Of a stretch of 64,000 nt of DNA, positions 41,877 to 53,114 are shown in pieces; the stretch's first letter is position 1, and the number at the start of each line of letters is the position of its first letter. The DNA lies in NCBI GenBank assembly GCA_947073285.1, contig CAMTJT010000003.1, positions 1 to 64,000 on the forward strand. The letters are read 5' to 3'. The notes below the pieces were generated by a model, which saw only the letters and a program-made list of their open reading frames with translations, was not told where the DNA came from and made no database searches. Origin of the DNA: an uncultured Clostridium sp. (lineage in GTDB: Bacteria; Bacillota; Clostridia; TANB77; CAG-508). A program made the position numbers and the translations under genes.

Positions 41877-42407
41877 CTATAATTCATAACTATAAATTTT
41901 GCAATTTTCATTAATATCTGATGAATTTCCGTTCTCTGGTATTCCATTAAAATACCAATAGATAGCTCTTGATATTCCTCCATGAGTAACCACTAGAATA
42001 TTATCATTACTATTCCTTGATTTTAGTTCATTTAAGAACTCTGATATTCTTTCATATACACTTTTCATAGTTTCTAACTCTGGATATAATTTATCTGAAT
42101 TATAATTCCAAAATTCATCCCATTTTAAATCTTCAAAAGAAACTTTTTCATATTTTCCCATACTGCGTTCTTTTATTCTATTTTCAATTATTACAGGAAT
42201 ATTTGTATTTAATTCAAATAATTTCAATGTATCTTTTGCTCTTTGTATTGGTGAACAATATACTTTATTAATATTTAATTTTCTAATTTCTTTTCCAACT
42301 TTTATAGCTTGTATTATTCCTGCTTCATTTAATGGTTCATCTTCAGTAGCTATAATGTTATTTTTACCCATATTAGTTTCTCCATGTCTAATTACATATA
42401 CATTCAT
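41877..42407 (-). CDS. histidine phosphatase family protein
   Basis: A 176-aa protein with the phosphoglycerate mutase-like RHG motif (YVIRHGETNMGKN), SPIQRAKDT and the second catalytic His in VVTHGGISRAIY. Cytosolic phosphatase of small metabolites or cofactor precursors. The ATG shares its first base with the stop of the upstream gene (42407, TAATG), so the two are translationally coupled. Both lie next to a mobilization module and may be its cargo. Confidence 0.85.
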   Translation of the reverse strand: MNVYVIRHGETNMGKNNIIATEDEPLNEAGIIQAIKVGKEIRKLNINKVYCSPIQRAKDTLKLFELNTNIPVIIENRIKERSMGKYEKVSFEDLKWDEFWNYNSDKLYPELETMKSVYERISEFLNELKSRNSNDNILVVTHGGISRAIYWYFNGIPENGNSSDINENCKIYSYEL

Positions 42408-43240
42408 TAAATTGCTCCCTTTCTTATAAATTCATTAAAAATGATGTTACTAATCTTTTTACCTTGACTATAAACATATTCATCATTTCTATAATCTTTA
42501 TCTTTAAAGTCTTTGATAAAAATTGTTAAAATATAATTTCCATATTTAGTTGATACAATACCTCCATCATTTCTAATTGATTGATATTTTCCACTTTTAG
42601 TAACTATATAATTTACAATTGGATTTTCTACTTCCTTATAAACTTTATCTATTCCATCTCCAACCATTTCATGATATTTTTGATTTTTTATTATATCTAT
42701 TATTTCTTGTGTTATTTCTTTATCAAATAGCTCATAATCATTTAATTTCTTCCATACTAAATAATAATCATAAGCAGTAGTTTCTGAAAACACTTCATTT
42801 TCTACTGATTTAAATTCACTATATAATTTTGTATCTCTGCAACCAATATTTTCTATTGTCTTATTTATTTTATCTATTCCTAAAAAGTCAATTAATATAT
42901 TAGTTGCTACATTATCACTTATGATCATCATTAAAGTTGCAATATCTAGTATAGGAAGTTTTATGCCTTTTGATAAATATCTCATTACGCCACTACCATT
43001 CACATAGTATTTATCTAAATATGTAAGTTCCATTTTTCTATTTATTGTTTCATTATTTATTTGATTAAATAATTCAATTAAAATAAATATTTTTATACAA
43101 CTTGCCGAATTACATTTTTCTTTTTCATTTATCTTTAATATATTACCATTTAAGTCATCATAATAAAGTGCTACTTTCCCATCAAAATTAATCAAACTAT
43201 CTTTTATTACTTTTTCTATATTCATATTTAAATTCTCCAA
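42407..43240 (-). CDS. class A beta-lactamase-like serine hydrolase, no signal peptide
   Basis: A 277-aa protein with the three class A landmarks: SxxK in NSASCIKIF, SDN in MIISDNVATN and a KSG (KTG-type) motif in VTKSGKYQS. There is no signal peptide or lipobox; the protein starts directly MENLNMNIEKVIKDS. So it would stay in the cytoplasm, atypical for resistance enzymes. The Glu of the omega loop is not clearly placed. It is coupled to the phosphatase downstream. Whether it confers resistance cannot be told from sequence. Confidence 0.75.
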   Translation of the reverse strand: MENLNMNIEKVIKDSLINFDGKVALYYDDLNGNILKINEKEKCNSASCIKIFILIELFNQINNETINRKMELTYLDKYYVNGSGVMRYLSKGIKLPILDIATLMMIISDNVATNILIDFLGIDKINKTIENIGCRDTKLYSEFKSVENEVFSETTAYDYYLVWKKLNDYELFDKEITQEIIDIIKNQKYHEMVGDGIDKVYKEVENPIVNYIVTKSGKYQSIRNDGGIVSTKYGNYILTIFIKDFKDKDYRNDEYVYSQGKKISNIIFNEFIRKGAI

Positions 43241-43366
43241 TCTTTAAAATATCTTTAATTTGTCTTATTTATACCATAAAATCCCTATAAAAACAATTAT
43301 TTTACAAATATTAGTACTAAAATATAGTAAGGCTGTTACTTTCATGTGTAACAACCTTTAATATCC

Positions 43367-44737
43367 TTATCTTGCATTTCTATCTTTTTTCTTTGTTTTC
43401 GTAATATCTTCCTGTTCATTTTTCATTTGCATTTCAATTTTTATAACTTCTTTAACCTTTGGTGTATCTTCCAAAATATAATTTGCTATTTTTAGGTTTT
43501 TTCTATACTTATTTAGAATTGTAGTGCATCCATTTCGCTTTTCTTTGTATTCTTGCATTAATTTATCATTTGTACAATTTCTTAACTTATTTCTATATTT
43601 TTGCCTTAAATTAGTAACACTATCAATATCTTTTTCAGTCTGTGAAATATAGCTTTTTACATCTTCTGTTGTTTTTATTTTTGCTGTTACTATAAGTCTA
43701 ATCTCATTAGAATATCGTTCCATTTTTCTTACTTCTTGTTTCATTTCTGGAGATAGTGGCTGATAGTTTTCTCGTTTTGGTAGTAATCCTAATAAATGAA
43801 ACATTAATAGGAAAAGCACATCAATTCCGTTCATTTTACTAATATCTCTAAACTTTCCTTTATACTTGTAAACTTTGTATTCCTGCTTTTTCTTTTTAGG
43901 GTGTATAAATTCCATATATCTATTTTGATAATAATAAGGGTTGTGTTCAACTTTGTTTGCAATGTTCTTTGGCAAATATTCTTCTCCTAAATGATACATT
44001 CTTACTGCTTGTTTATCATTTATTGAACGAATCGTTGGATATTTTCTATTATAATCATCATTTATAATATATCCTTTTTTAAGCATTATCTTTTTAAACT
44101 GCCCGTAATTTATACACATTTCCATTGTTGCATCAATAGCTTGTCTTATTACATTATACTTTGTTGGCTCTCCTCTCTTTTCTGCAAAATATATACTTCT
44201 TGGTGTTTTTCCTGTTGGCTTTTCAATAACTGTTAATCCATATTCTCTGCATAGATTATCTGATAACTCTCTAAAATGATAATATGCACCTTTATTACAG
44301 TTAAATTTCTTTCCTGTAAACATATTAACTGAATTTACTACAAAATGGTTATGATATGTGCCAGTATCAAGGTGTGTTGCAACTACCACTTGATATTCAT
44401 TCCACATTTTTTCTGCAAGTTCTACTCCTATTTTGTGTGCTAATTCTGCTGTTACTTCTCCTGTTTTGAAACTTTGATATGCATGATATGCAACATTTCG
44501 TGTAGTTTTATCAAATCTATTTTGTACTGCCCACATTTCTTCATAAGCTGTTTCTGCTTTACAATTTACTCCTGTTACATACATATTTTTTTCATTTTTA
44601 TCAATAGTTTTCTCATCATTTTCTGCATATTTTAATACTTGTTTTAAATCTGAAAATATTGTTTTCTCTGGATTTTTTGCATAACTTATTACTCGAGATA
44701 TACTATCTTTAATTGCCCATATTTTCATTGTTGCCAT
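43367..44737 (-). CDS. relaxase/mobilization nuclease (VirD2-like, MOBP type)
   Basis: A 456-aa relaxase. MATMKIWAIKDSISRVISYA is the typical N-terminal helix. The nucleophile Tyr lies in the N-terminal TGVNC...YEEMW region, and the HUH metal motif is in GTYHNHFVVNSV. The C-terminal ~130 residues are a coiled coil (Lys/Glu-rich). The GGAGATGAT ribosome-binding site lies within the end of mobC. It processes the second transfer origin (candidate 45140-45260). Confidence 0.85.
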   Translation of the reverse strand: MATMKIWAIKDSISRVISYAKNPEKTIFSDLKQVLKYAENDEKTIDKNEKNMYVTGVNCKAETAYEEMWAVQNRFDKTTRNVAYHAYQSFKTGEVTAELAHKIGVELAEKMWNEYQVVVATHLDTGTYHNHFVVNSVNMFTGKKFNCNKGAYYHFRELSDNLCREYGLTVIEKPTGKTPRSIYFAEKRGEPTKYNVIRQAIDATMEMCINYGQFKKIMLKKGYIINDDYNRKYPTIRSINDKQAVRMYHLGEEYLPKNIANKVEHNPYYYQNRYMEFIHPKKKKQEYKVYKYKGKFRDISKMNGIDVLFLLMFHLLGLLPKRENYQPLSPEMKQEVRKMERYSNEIRLIVTAKIKTTEDVKSYISQTEKDIDSVTNLRQKYRNKLRNCTNDKLMQEYKEKRNGCTTILNKYRKNLKIANYILEDTPKVKEVIKIEMQMKNEQEDITKTKKKDRNAR

Positions 44738-44742
44738 CTATA

Positions 44743-45030
44743 TCATCTCCGTTTTTTATAATTATAAATATCCAAAAAATCACTTTGCATTTCTGTTATT
44801 TTATCTTTTATTTTTTCATCACTCATATAAGGAAATTCATTTTTTAATTCAACAATTCCATTGTAAACTTTACGAAGTTCTTCATCTGGTATTGAATAAA
44901 TCTCTTTTTGTAATCCAGATTTTCTCAAATAAGATGACAAATTTAAGTTGCTCTTTTTAGCATTTCTTTGTAGTTTTTTCTTCTCATTTTCACTCACTCT
45001 AACATTAATTCCTATTGTTCTATTTCTCAT
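44743..45030 (-). CDS. mobC: MobC-like relaxosome accessory protein
   Basis: A 95-aa protein with a ribbon-helix-helix-like start (RNRTIGINVRVSENEKKKLQ) and the MobC helix SSYLRKSGLQKEIYS. It assists the relaxase next door. Codon 94 is an in-frame CGG (44749-44751), followed by AGA and TGA. In triplets the protein ends KKRR. A +1 shift would instead add about 14 residues inside the relaxase start. I cannot tell which is used; the CGG is also part of the next gene's ribosome-binding site. Confidence 0.8.
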   Translation of the reverse strand: MRNRTIGINVRVSENEKKKLQRNAKKSNLNLSSYLRKSGLQKEIYSIPDEELRKVYNGIVELKNEFPYMSDEKIKDKITEMQSDFLDIYNYKKRR

Positions 45031-45139
45031 AATTTTTCACTTCCTTTTTGATAAATTTTTGTTCTAATTTTTATAAAATCTTTCTTAAAAATTATTGATT
45101 TTTTATTCAATTTTACACTCAATTTCTTTTATTTTTTGT

Positions 45140-45260
45140 TTCATAAGATAAGGGGTTATAGGTGGAGTTTTTCCCCTTTCAGCGTAAGCTGTCGGTTTTG
45201 TGGCAATACAAAACCTATGCTCGCTACACTTATAGACATTAAATTTGGCAATACATTAGC
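45140..45260. other. candidate transfer origin of the second mobilization module
   Basis: Upstream of mobC and not coding. It contains CAGC-GTAA-GCTG and GGTTTTGT-ACAAAACC stems next to each other (45180-45215), preceded by GATAAGGGGTTATAGG and CCCCTTT segments. The position between mobC and the next gene suits a nic region. Confidence 0.5.
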
Positions 45261-45284
45261 TTTTGCACTCCTACTTGCTTTTTC

Positions 45285-45674
45285 TTATACATATATTAGT
45301 TCATTTAATATAATTTCTTCTGCTGTACTTTTAAAATTATTCATCATACTAATCCAATATAATTGGTCTATATTTTTCATTTCTTCTGTTAGATTATTTT
45401 GTTGTTTTAGCTGTTCGATTATAAGATTAATTCTATTGTCTGCTGTTTCTTGAATCTCTTTTAAATGTTTATTCAAAGTTCCGTTCACAAACATTATTGT
45501 ATATTCTGCTCTCTTGTTTTCTTTTAAAAATTTTAATCTCATTCTTCCATATTTATTTAATATAATTTTTTCTTTTTCTAAAACTAAATTAGGCATATAG
45601 TAATCTCCAACCTTTGTATATTCAATTCCATATTTATTTTCAATTTTGTTTTCTTTTAATTCTTTGTTTTCCAT
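45285..45674 (-). CDS. tnpV: TnpV family transposon-encoded protein (second copy)
   Basis: A 129-aa TnpV: GIEYTKVGDYYMPNLVLEKE, NKYGRMRLKFLKENKRAEYT and the end AEEIILNELIY. ATG 45674 is chosen because GGAGG precedes it; the longer start at 45689 overlaps this site. It shares obvious similarity with the TnpV at 33080 but is well diverged, so the two elements are of separate origin. Just downstream of the serine recombinase gene (14 bases). Confidence 0.82.
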   Translation of the reverse strand: MENKELKENKIENKYGIEYTKVGDYYMPNLVLEKEKIILNKYGRMRLKFLKENKRAEYTIMFVNGTLNKHLKEIQETADNRINLIIEQLKQQNNLTEEMKNIDQLYWISMMNNFKSTAEEIILNELIYV

Positions 45675-45702
45675 TTTCAATTCCTCCAATTATTTAATTT
45701 TC

Positions 45703-47544
<1,842 letters not shown>

Positions 47545-47598
47545 TTATGAATAGAAAGGCAACTAAAAAAGTGCCACATAGCATAGTTTTAGCTATTA

Positions 47599-47701
47599 GC
47601 ACTTTTAGAGTTTTTATATTTATTATTACTATCTCTTTAATTTCCTTATAAACAACACAAATAAACCAATATAGTATAATTTCTAAAAAACTCTAAAATG
47701 C
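47599..47701. repeat. inverted repeat next to serine recombinase
   Basis: TTTTAGAGTTTTT at 47602-47614 is repeated inverted at 47686-47698, each followed outward by GCA. The spacing is about 70 bases. It lies just upstream of the recombinase gene, so it may be part of an attachment site or a promoter-distal terminator. Undecided. Confidence 0.45.
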
Positions 47702-47715
47702 TTTGCCGTTCTATG

Positions 47716-48036
<321 letters not shown>

Positions 48037-48044
48037 TCAAAAAA

Positions 48045-48070
48045 AGACCGCTTCATTTTTTGAAACGGTT
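48045..48070 (-). terminator. terminator downstream of tRNA-Leu
   Basis: ACCGCTTC pairs with GAAACGGT (one G-U-type mismatch) around an AT loop; CTTTTTTT follows on the minus strand. Confidence 0.8.
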
Positions 48071-48152
48071 TAAGTTTTTGTGTTGTCAAATTCTTATAAT
48101 CTTGAAATTAAGTTATATCAAGTATTATAGAGAGTTCGACAAAAACTCGTCT

Positions 48153-48236
48153 TGGTGCGGATGAAGGGACTCGAACCCCCACGTCGTTGACACTGGTTCC
48201 TAAGACCAGCGCGTCTGCCAGTTCCGCCACATCCGC
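48153..48236 (-). tRNA. tRNA-Leu (UAG anticodon)
   Basis: On the minus strand it starts GCGGATG, which pairs with CATCCGC at the 3' end, with an encoded CCA (48153-48155). The anticodon arm is CTGGT-CTTAGGA-ACCAG, giving anticodon UAG. A long variable arm and the T-arm GGGGGTTCGAGTCCC are present. The 84-nt length with a class II variable arm fits tRNA-Leu. Its promoter lies at 48258-48287 and a terminator at 48045. The accessory island ends immediately 3' of it, which is a common integration context. Confidence 0.96.
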
Positions 48237-48257
48237 ATATTTGTGTTAACATTGATT

Positions 48258-48287
48258 ATTGTAGCATATTTAGCTTATCCATGTCAA
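48258..48287 (-). promoter_or_regulatory. promoter of tRNA-Leu
   Basis: On the minus strand TTGACA (48282-48287), 18-base spacer, TACAAT (48258-48263). Confidence 0.8.
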
Positions 48288-48458
48288 CAGATTTTATATA
48301 TTTTTTCTAATTTTACAATTTTATAACCTCTCTTATTGCTACTTAACCATACTTAACTTTATTTAATTATTCAAAACAACTATTCCTTTATCCTTTCTCA
48401 CTTTTTTTAAACTAAGGGGGAGTAAAAAACTCCCCCTATTATAGCTATCTAAAGTGAA

Positions 48459-49037
48459 TTAATCTCCAACTTTCGTTATCATATCTTGCAAATACTCGAT
48501 TGTCATTCCCATTGCAGTAGAGAGCCTTCCTGTCACCAAATGAAGAAATGGAGTATCCTTAACATTTATCCCACCACATTTTGTAAGTGGTCTTCCTTCT
48601 GCCAAATATTTTTCTATTGTTTCATCAGTTGCATATTCCATATGCATTCTTGCTATATCACAATTATTAATGCAATCTATTATCTTTTCACCATCTGCAT
48701 AAATAACTGTATTGCCTGTATAAGAATAAACATCTCTTCCCATCATTTTGACAATCAAGAATTTTGCATCTTCAACCGTTTTAGGTTTTCCATAACTCAC
48801 ACCATCAAAGATGATGTTTTGATCTGCTGCAACAATAATTCTTCTTCCTCTATCTTTTGTCATTTCTAAAACAGTTTGAGCTTTTCGCATAGAAATTTCT
48901 GCAAGTTGTTCTTCAAAAGAAAGTCCCTCTGTTGGAGTTTCGTCAGCATCACTGATAATTACCTCAAAGGGAATTTGGGCCTGCTCCATCATTTCCTTTC
49001 TAAACATAGACTGAGATGCCAAAATAATTGTTTTCAT
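48459..49037 (-). CDS. maf: Maf-like nucleotide pyrophosphatase
   Basis: A 192-aa protein of the Maf/ITPase-like fold. It has LASQSMFRKEMMEQA (the SxxR signature near the N-terminus), the central VAADQNIIFDGVSYGKP segment and a C-terminal catalytic-type stretch. Such proteins dephosphorylate non-standard nucleoside triphosphates. Codon usage is G+C-richer than neighbouring native genes. It shares a transcription unit with the deoxyribosyltransferase-like gene upstream (about 33 bases apart), suggesting a nucleotide-sanitation pair. Confidence 0.8.
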   Translation of the reverse strand: MKTIILASQSMFRKEMMEQAQIPFEVIISDADETPTEGLSFEEQLAEISMRKAQTVLEMTKDRGRRIIVAADQNIIFDGVSYGKPKTVEDAKFLIVKMMGRDVYSYTGNTVIYADGEKIIDCINNCDIARMHMEYATDETIEKYLAEGRPLTKCGGINVKDTPFLHLVTGRLSTAMGMTIEYLQDMITKVGD

Positions 49038-49069
49038 CTTTTGCTCCTTTCACTCACCAATGTTAGAAG

Positions 49070-49468
49070 TTACAGGTTCTTAAATTTTTCAGTTAATTCT
49101 TGCGGTTCATCGTAGAAAATAATTTGCGTTGCTAGACTAGCCATAGTAGTAGAAATGTCACTACCATGTTTGGCAATAACATAAATAGGTAAACCTATTG
49201 CATAGGCATATCCAGCACCAATTCCTAAACCAACACCTTTCTCTGAAAATTCTACAACAAACATATCGCATTGTTTCATAGCAGGAAATGCATAATCTGG
49301 CATAAGCTTTGTACCTTCTGGTAAAATAGCTTCTCCATATTTCTCAACATCACGAGCCATTACTACATTTTGAATGTCTGCTGCTAAAAGTGCATTGGTT
49401 AACTCATCAATTTTCTTTTTGTCCTCCTTACCATCATGAAATTTTAATGACATAAATGCTTTCTTCAC
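49070..49468 (-). CDS. nucleoside 2-deoxyribosyltransferase-like protein
   Basis: A 132-aa protein. It starts MKKAFMSLKFHDGKED and has the core CDMFVVEFSEKGVGLGIGAG and YAIGLPIYVIAKHG, matching the nucleoside deoxyribosyltransferase / DNPH1 superfamily (Asp and Glu catalytic positions). It likely splits or exchanges the base of deoxynucleotides. A perfect promoter lies at 49501-49529, and maf follows in the same unit. Confidence 0.7.
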   Translation of the reverse strand: MKKAFMSLKFHDGKEDKKKIDELTNALLAADIQNVVMARDVEKYGEAILPEGTKLMPDYAFPAMKQCDMFVVEFSEKGVGLGIGAGYAYAIGLPIYVIAKHGSDISTTMASLATQIIFYDEPQELTEKFKNL

Positions 49469-49500
49469 TTTATCCGCCCTTTCAAGTTAAAGATGATTGT

Positions 49501-49529
49501 ATTATATATTTTTATGTTAAGTCTGTCAA
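49501..49529 (-). promoter_or_regulatory. consensus promoter for the deoxyribosyltransferase/maf pair
   Basis: On the minus strand TTGACA (49524-49529), 17-base spacer, TATAAT (49501-49506). Perfect match to the housekeeping consensus. Confidence 0.9.
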
Positions 49530-49552
49530 GTTATTTCTTCTCTTTGACCAAA

Positions 49553-50941
49553 CTATTTTTTCCTTTTCTTCTTTTTCAATTTTGGTTCTTCTATTGCTTT
49601 CGTAGTTTCTTTTTCGATTTCTTTTTCGGTTACATAGCCAGGTTTTCCTAATAATTTAAACATATTTTTCTTATACTTTTCTACCCCTGGTTGATCAAAT
49701 GGATTAACGCCTAATAGTTTTCCTGAAACACTACAAGCAAGTTCAAAAAAGTAAATAAGATGTCCTAGATTGTATTCATTTAAGCTATCCATAGTAATTA
49801 AAATATTAGGAACTCCTCCTTCTACGTGTGCTGCAACAGTCCCCTCCATTGCTTTTTTATTGATATACGCCAAACCTTTTCCTACTAAATAGTTTAATTC
49901 ATCTAAATTATCTTCATCTTGATTAATATTCATATCTGTGCTAGATTCTTTAATATGAACCACTGTTTCAAATAAATTTCTTTTACCATCTTGTATATAT
50001 TGCCCTAAAGAGTGCAAATCTGTAGTAAAGTCTACTCCTGTTGGATAAATTCCTTTTCCATCTTTTCCTTCACTCTCACCAAATAATTGCTTCCACCATT
50101 CTATCATATAATGAAATTTTGGTTCATAACTTACTAAGATTTCAATTATTTTTTCCTCTTTATATAGTATATTTCTTGCTACTGCATATTTATAACAATC
50201 ATTATATTTCAAGTTTTTATCTAGATATTTTTCTGCTGCAAATCTTGCCCCTTCTAGTAATTTGTCTATATTAATTCCTGCTACTGCAATTGGAAGTAAG
50301 CCTACAGGCGTTAAAACAGAATATCTACCACCTATATTATTTGGTATCACAAATGTAGTATATTCCTCTTGTTCTGCAATTTGTTTTAATGCACCTTTTT
50401 CTTTATCTGTTGTAACATAAATTCTCTTTTTAGCATCTTTTAATCCATATTTATTTTCTAGCAATTCTCTAAAAATACGAAAGGCAATGGCAGGCTCTGT
50501 TGTAGTTCCAGATTTTGATATGACATTAATAGATAAGTCTCTATTTCCAATTAGTTCAATTAAATCATTAATATAATTAGGGCTTAAGTTATTTCCTACA
50601 TATAATATTTGAGGAGTTTTTCTTTGTTCTTGTGGTAAATAATTATGAAAAGTATGACTTAAACTTTCAATAACTGCTCTTGCTCCTAAATAAGAACCAC
50701 CTATGCCTATAACTACTAATATTTCAGAATCATTTTGAATTTTTTTGGCTACTTTCTTTATTTTTTCTATCTCTTTTTTATCATAATTATTAGGTAAATT
50801 TAGCCAACCTAAAAATGCAGTCTCATCCTCACTATTTTTATGTAATTCTTCATGTATCTTAGCAACTTCATCTGCATACTTCATAATATTTTTTTCTAAA
50901 ATTTTACTTTGTTTTAAATCTAATTTAATATTTTGCATCAT
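49553..50941 (-). CDS. pgi: glucose-6-phosphate isomerase with Lys-rich tail
   Basis: Interconverts glucose-6-P and fructose-6-P in glycolysis. The 462-aa protein has the sugar-phosphate sites [14 protein letters not shown] and [14 protein letters not shown], the catalytic Glu region ([13 protein letters not shown]) and His/Lys in the EGGVPNILI...[15 protein letters not shown] section. After the normal end it has about 20 extra residues rich in Lys and Glu ([19 protein letters not shown]), not usual for the family. GAGGAGG precedes the start. Single continuous frame. Confidence 0.95.
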   Translation of the reverse strand: MMQNIKLDLKQSKILEKNIMKYADEVAKIHEELHKNSEDETAFLGWLNLPNNYDKKEIEKIKKVAKKIQNDSEILVVIGIGGSYLGARAVIESLSHTFHNYLPQEQRKTPQILYVGNNLSPNYINDLIELIGNRDLSINVISKSGTTTEPAIAFRIFRELLENKYGLKDAKKRIYVTTDKEKGALKQIAEQEEYTTFVIPNNIGGRYSVLTPVGLLPIAVAGINIDKLLEGARFAAEKYLDKNLKYNDCYKYAVARNILYKEEKIIEILVSYEPKFHYMIEWWKQLFGESEGKDGKGIYPTGVDFTTDLHSLGQYIQDGKRNLFETVVHIKESSTDMNINQDEDNLDELNYLVGKGLAYINKKAMEGTVAAHVEGGVPNILITMDSLNEYNLGHLIYFFELACSVSGKLLGVNPFDQPGVEKYKKNMFKLLGKPGYVTEKEIEKETTKAIEEPKLKKKKRKK

Positions 50942-51011
50942 TTTGCATATTCCTCCTCTTTTGTATTTATTCTAATTTTATACTAAGTGTGCTTTTTATT
51001 CAAGCCATTTT

Positions 51012-51040
51012 TTGACTTTTTATTTTTTATATGATATAAT
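51012..51040 (+). promoter_or_regulatory. consensus promoter of first tiny gene
   Basis: TTGACT (51012-51017), 17-base spacer, TATAAT (51035-51040). Confidence 0.9.
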
Positions 51041-51070
51041 AAATTATCTTTTATACAGGAGGACTACTTC

Positions 51071-51256
51071 ATGTCTTACGAAATCGACATCCAGTATCGG
51101 AACCTATTTAATCAGGTTTCTCGTGCAGTCAACGCACCAGCATTTCTTTCGGAGCTCTCCTCAGAAGACCTTAAGAATTTGAATCAATTGGTTTACAGAT
51201 TGTATCTTCAAATCGACTCCGAACTGAGAGGAAAGGGACGCCCCTCTAGAAAATAA
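51071..51256 (+). CDS. tiny helical protein, imported composition (61 aa)
   Basis: CAGGAGGAC precedes the ATG. The product MSYEIDIQYRNLFNQVSRAV is helical, with a C-terminal basic tail (RGKGRPSRK). It resembles the next tiny gene in spacing (LSxEDLxxL...RLYLQ versus LSLEEIQKL...RSLFI), so they are likely paralogues. Codons are G+C-rich compared with the chromosome. Codon 10 is an in-frame CGG (51098-51100) as Arg; a +1 shift would destroy the ORF. It has its own promoter and terminator. Confidence 0.65.
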   Translation: MSYEIDIQYRNLFNQVSRAVNAPAFLSELSSEDLKNLNQLVYRLYLQIDSELRGKGRPSRK

Positions 51257-51272
51257 GCTCAATTGAGTTTTA

Positions 51273-51312
51273 GAAAAATGGTACTTTAATTTTATTAAAG
51301 TACCATTTTTCT
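51273..51312 (+). terminator. intrinsic terminator
   Basis: AAAAATGGTACTTTAA pairs with TTAAAGTACCATTTTT around an ATTTTA loop. It separates the two tiny genes. Confidence 0.9.
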
Positions 51313-51341
51313 TTGCATTTTTATGTTATCTATGCTATAAT
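51313..51341 (+). promoter_or_regulatory. promoter of second tiny gene
   Basis: TTGCAT (51313-51318), 17-base spacer, TATAAT (51336-51341). Confidence 0.85.
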
Positions 51342-51374
51342 TAAATTATCTTTTTACTTGAGGAGGACTTTTCC

Positions 51375-51572
51375 ATGTCTGTATCTAACGCTATGCGTCA
51401 TCAGGAATTGATGAGACTGCTCCCTCTCGTTTCCCTGGATTCCCTAAAAGATTTATCTTTAGAAGAAATTCAAAAGCTTGAGGTTGCACTAAGTCGTTCT
51501 TTGTTCATTACTCAAAAGGCTCTTGCACTTAAAGCAGCTGGAAGTAAGAACTCTGTCATTACGTTCAACTGA
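51375..51572 (+). CDS. tiny helical protein (65 aa), paralogue of 51071
   Basis: GAGGAGGAC precedes the ATG. The product starts MSVSNAMRHQELMRLLPLVS, is helical throughout and amphipathic. It shares the LSLEEIQKLEVALSRSLFI pattern with the previous gene. No signal peptide or known domain; it is transcribed alone from its own promoter to a long terminator. The style (independent unit, imported codons) recalls phage or regulatory small proteins; role unknown. Confidence 0.62.
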   Translation: MSVSNAMRHQELMRLLPLVSLDSLKDLSLEEIQKLEVALSRSLFITQKALALKAAGSKNSVITFN

Positions 51573-51576
51573 ACAA

Positions 51577-51646
51577 AAAAGAACAATACATTTTAATAAA
51601 AGGTTTTATTTTCTAAAATACCTTATTTAAAATGTATTGTTCTTTT
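51577..51646. terminator. long-stem terminator
   Basis: AAAAGAACAATACATTTTA (51577-51595) pairs with its exact complement at 51628-51646, with a 32-base loop that itself can pair. T-rich on the plus side. Confidence 0.85.
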
Positions 51647-51727
51647 ATCTTCTATATTTCTACTTCATTTGAGGTTATATTTAAAAATTATAATTGTAAA
51701 ATTTATTTTTGTTAAAATACTCTATTA

Positions 51728-52859
51728 TTATTGCAAAGTTTCATCTAATACTTTTGCTAAATACTTCATACTCACTAAAGTTTGATCTAAAGTATTTCCC
51801 GTTGCCCCTACTTCTATAATAACAGCTCCTTTTGCCACCTGTTGATTATAGCCAGATGTACGCATAATAATAGGTTTAAACAAACCCGGATATAACTCAT
51901 TTGCTTTTTCTTGTACCTTTACTGCAAATTTTAAATTTTTTTCCCATTCTTCGTGTTTAATTGTACTTCCATTTCCACCTATTACAAACATTAACTGTGC
52001 TGCATATTCTTCTCCAATTTTTACTGTTGGTGCATAACTACTATCTCCGAATAGCATCTCTATGTAAATCTATCACTACATCTGTATTCTTATTTTCTTC
52101 TAATAATTTTGACACAGTTTTTAGTGAATTCGAATATGAACCTGAATAAGAAGGGTAATCATGTAGTTTTTCACTATGAATCACCTTATATCCATAACTA
52201 GTTAATTGATTTTTAAGTTCTTTTCCTACTCTTACTACTGAATAATTTATATCTGTTGTCCTAAAATTGCCAGTTGGTTTATATGTATACTTTTCACTTG
52301 AAGTATAGCTTTCGCAACTATGTGTATGATAAATAATAATATTTTCATTTTTTATTTCTATATCAGGCTTTAACATTTCTGTTGTAATTTTATAATCTGT
52401 TTCATTTTTTACCTTTACCCCATTATATTGCAAAGTATATTTATTAGGTACATTATTACTTTGTACTTCTGTTTTTAGACCAGTTTGTGCTTTTTCCACT
52501 TCTTGGCTTTTTTCCTTTTCCGCTTCTTCTTGCTTTTCTTCCTTATTACTAGCAATTACTGTATTGTTATCTTCTTTGCTTACAGAAGTTATCATTCCTA
52601 ACTCTATTCCTAAGGCCAATTTTAGCGGTTCTAAAGAAACATTTGCTTTTTCCTCTTCTTGATTCAAACTTGCAATTCCTGGTACTGATGTATCTAAACA
52701 AGATAAAAAAGTGTCTGTTTGAAATGTTTCTAATTTCCCTACCTTTGTTTTGGTGTTTGAAAAATATTTTATCATTCCTAACACCAATGCTACTGCTATT
52801 GTTAATTTTATTAGATATTTCATAATATCTCTTAGGCTAATTACTGCCATGTTAATCAT
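51728..52859 (-). CDS. spoIIP: stage II sporulation protein SpoIIP family, +1 recoding at CGG
   Basis: A cell-wall amidase/endopeptidase needed for engulfment. It has one N-terminal membrane helix, then an acidic Glu/Lys linker (~100-130) and the SpoIIP domain: IIYHTHSCESY, DLHRDAI, then a frame break. The in-frame CGG (52046-52049) follows DAI; skipping one base gives AI-GDSSYAPTVKIGEE and continues through MRTSGYNQQ and IIEVGATGNTLDQ. The joined length is 376 aa. Triplet reading would remove the second half, with its catalytic Glu region. Sporulation-specific by family. Confidence 0.93.
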
Positions 52860-53114
52860 ACTCTAGCTTGTTCCTTTCTTTTCTCTATATAATATATTCA
52901 TTTTTCTGCTAGAATATGTCCATTTATATAAAATTTATGTTAATTTGTTATATAGTTCTTTCCTCATAATATGCCAAATATTCTTTTAAAGCCCACTTAT
53001 ACAAAATGTATAAATGGGCTTTTTACCTGTTATTTGATAAGACTTGACTACTTATCAATAATTTATATTAAAATTTGTCTTTGATTAGCATTAACTTATT
53101 ATTCAAAATCACAC

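Noticed and set aside
47599-47701. Inverted repeat as an IS end
   Set aside because: No transposase of a matching type and no partner at another element end; kept only as a low-confidence repeat.
48153-48236. tRNA-Leu as attachment site of the tyrosine integrase at 30153
   Set aside because: No second copy of the tRNA 3' end was found near 27-32 kb, so the link is unsupported.
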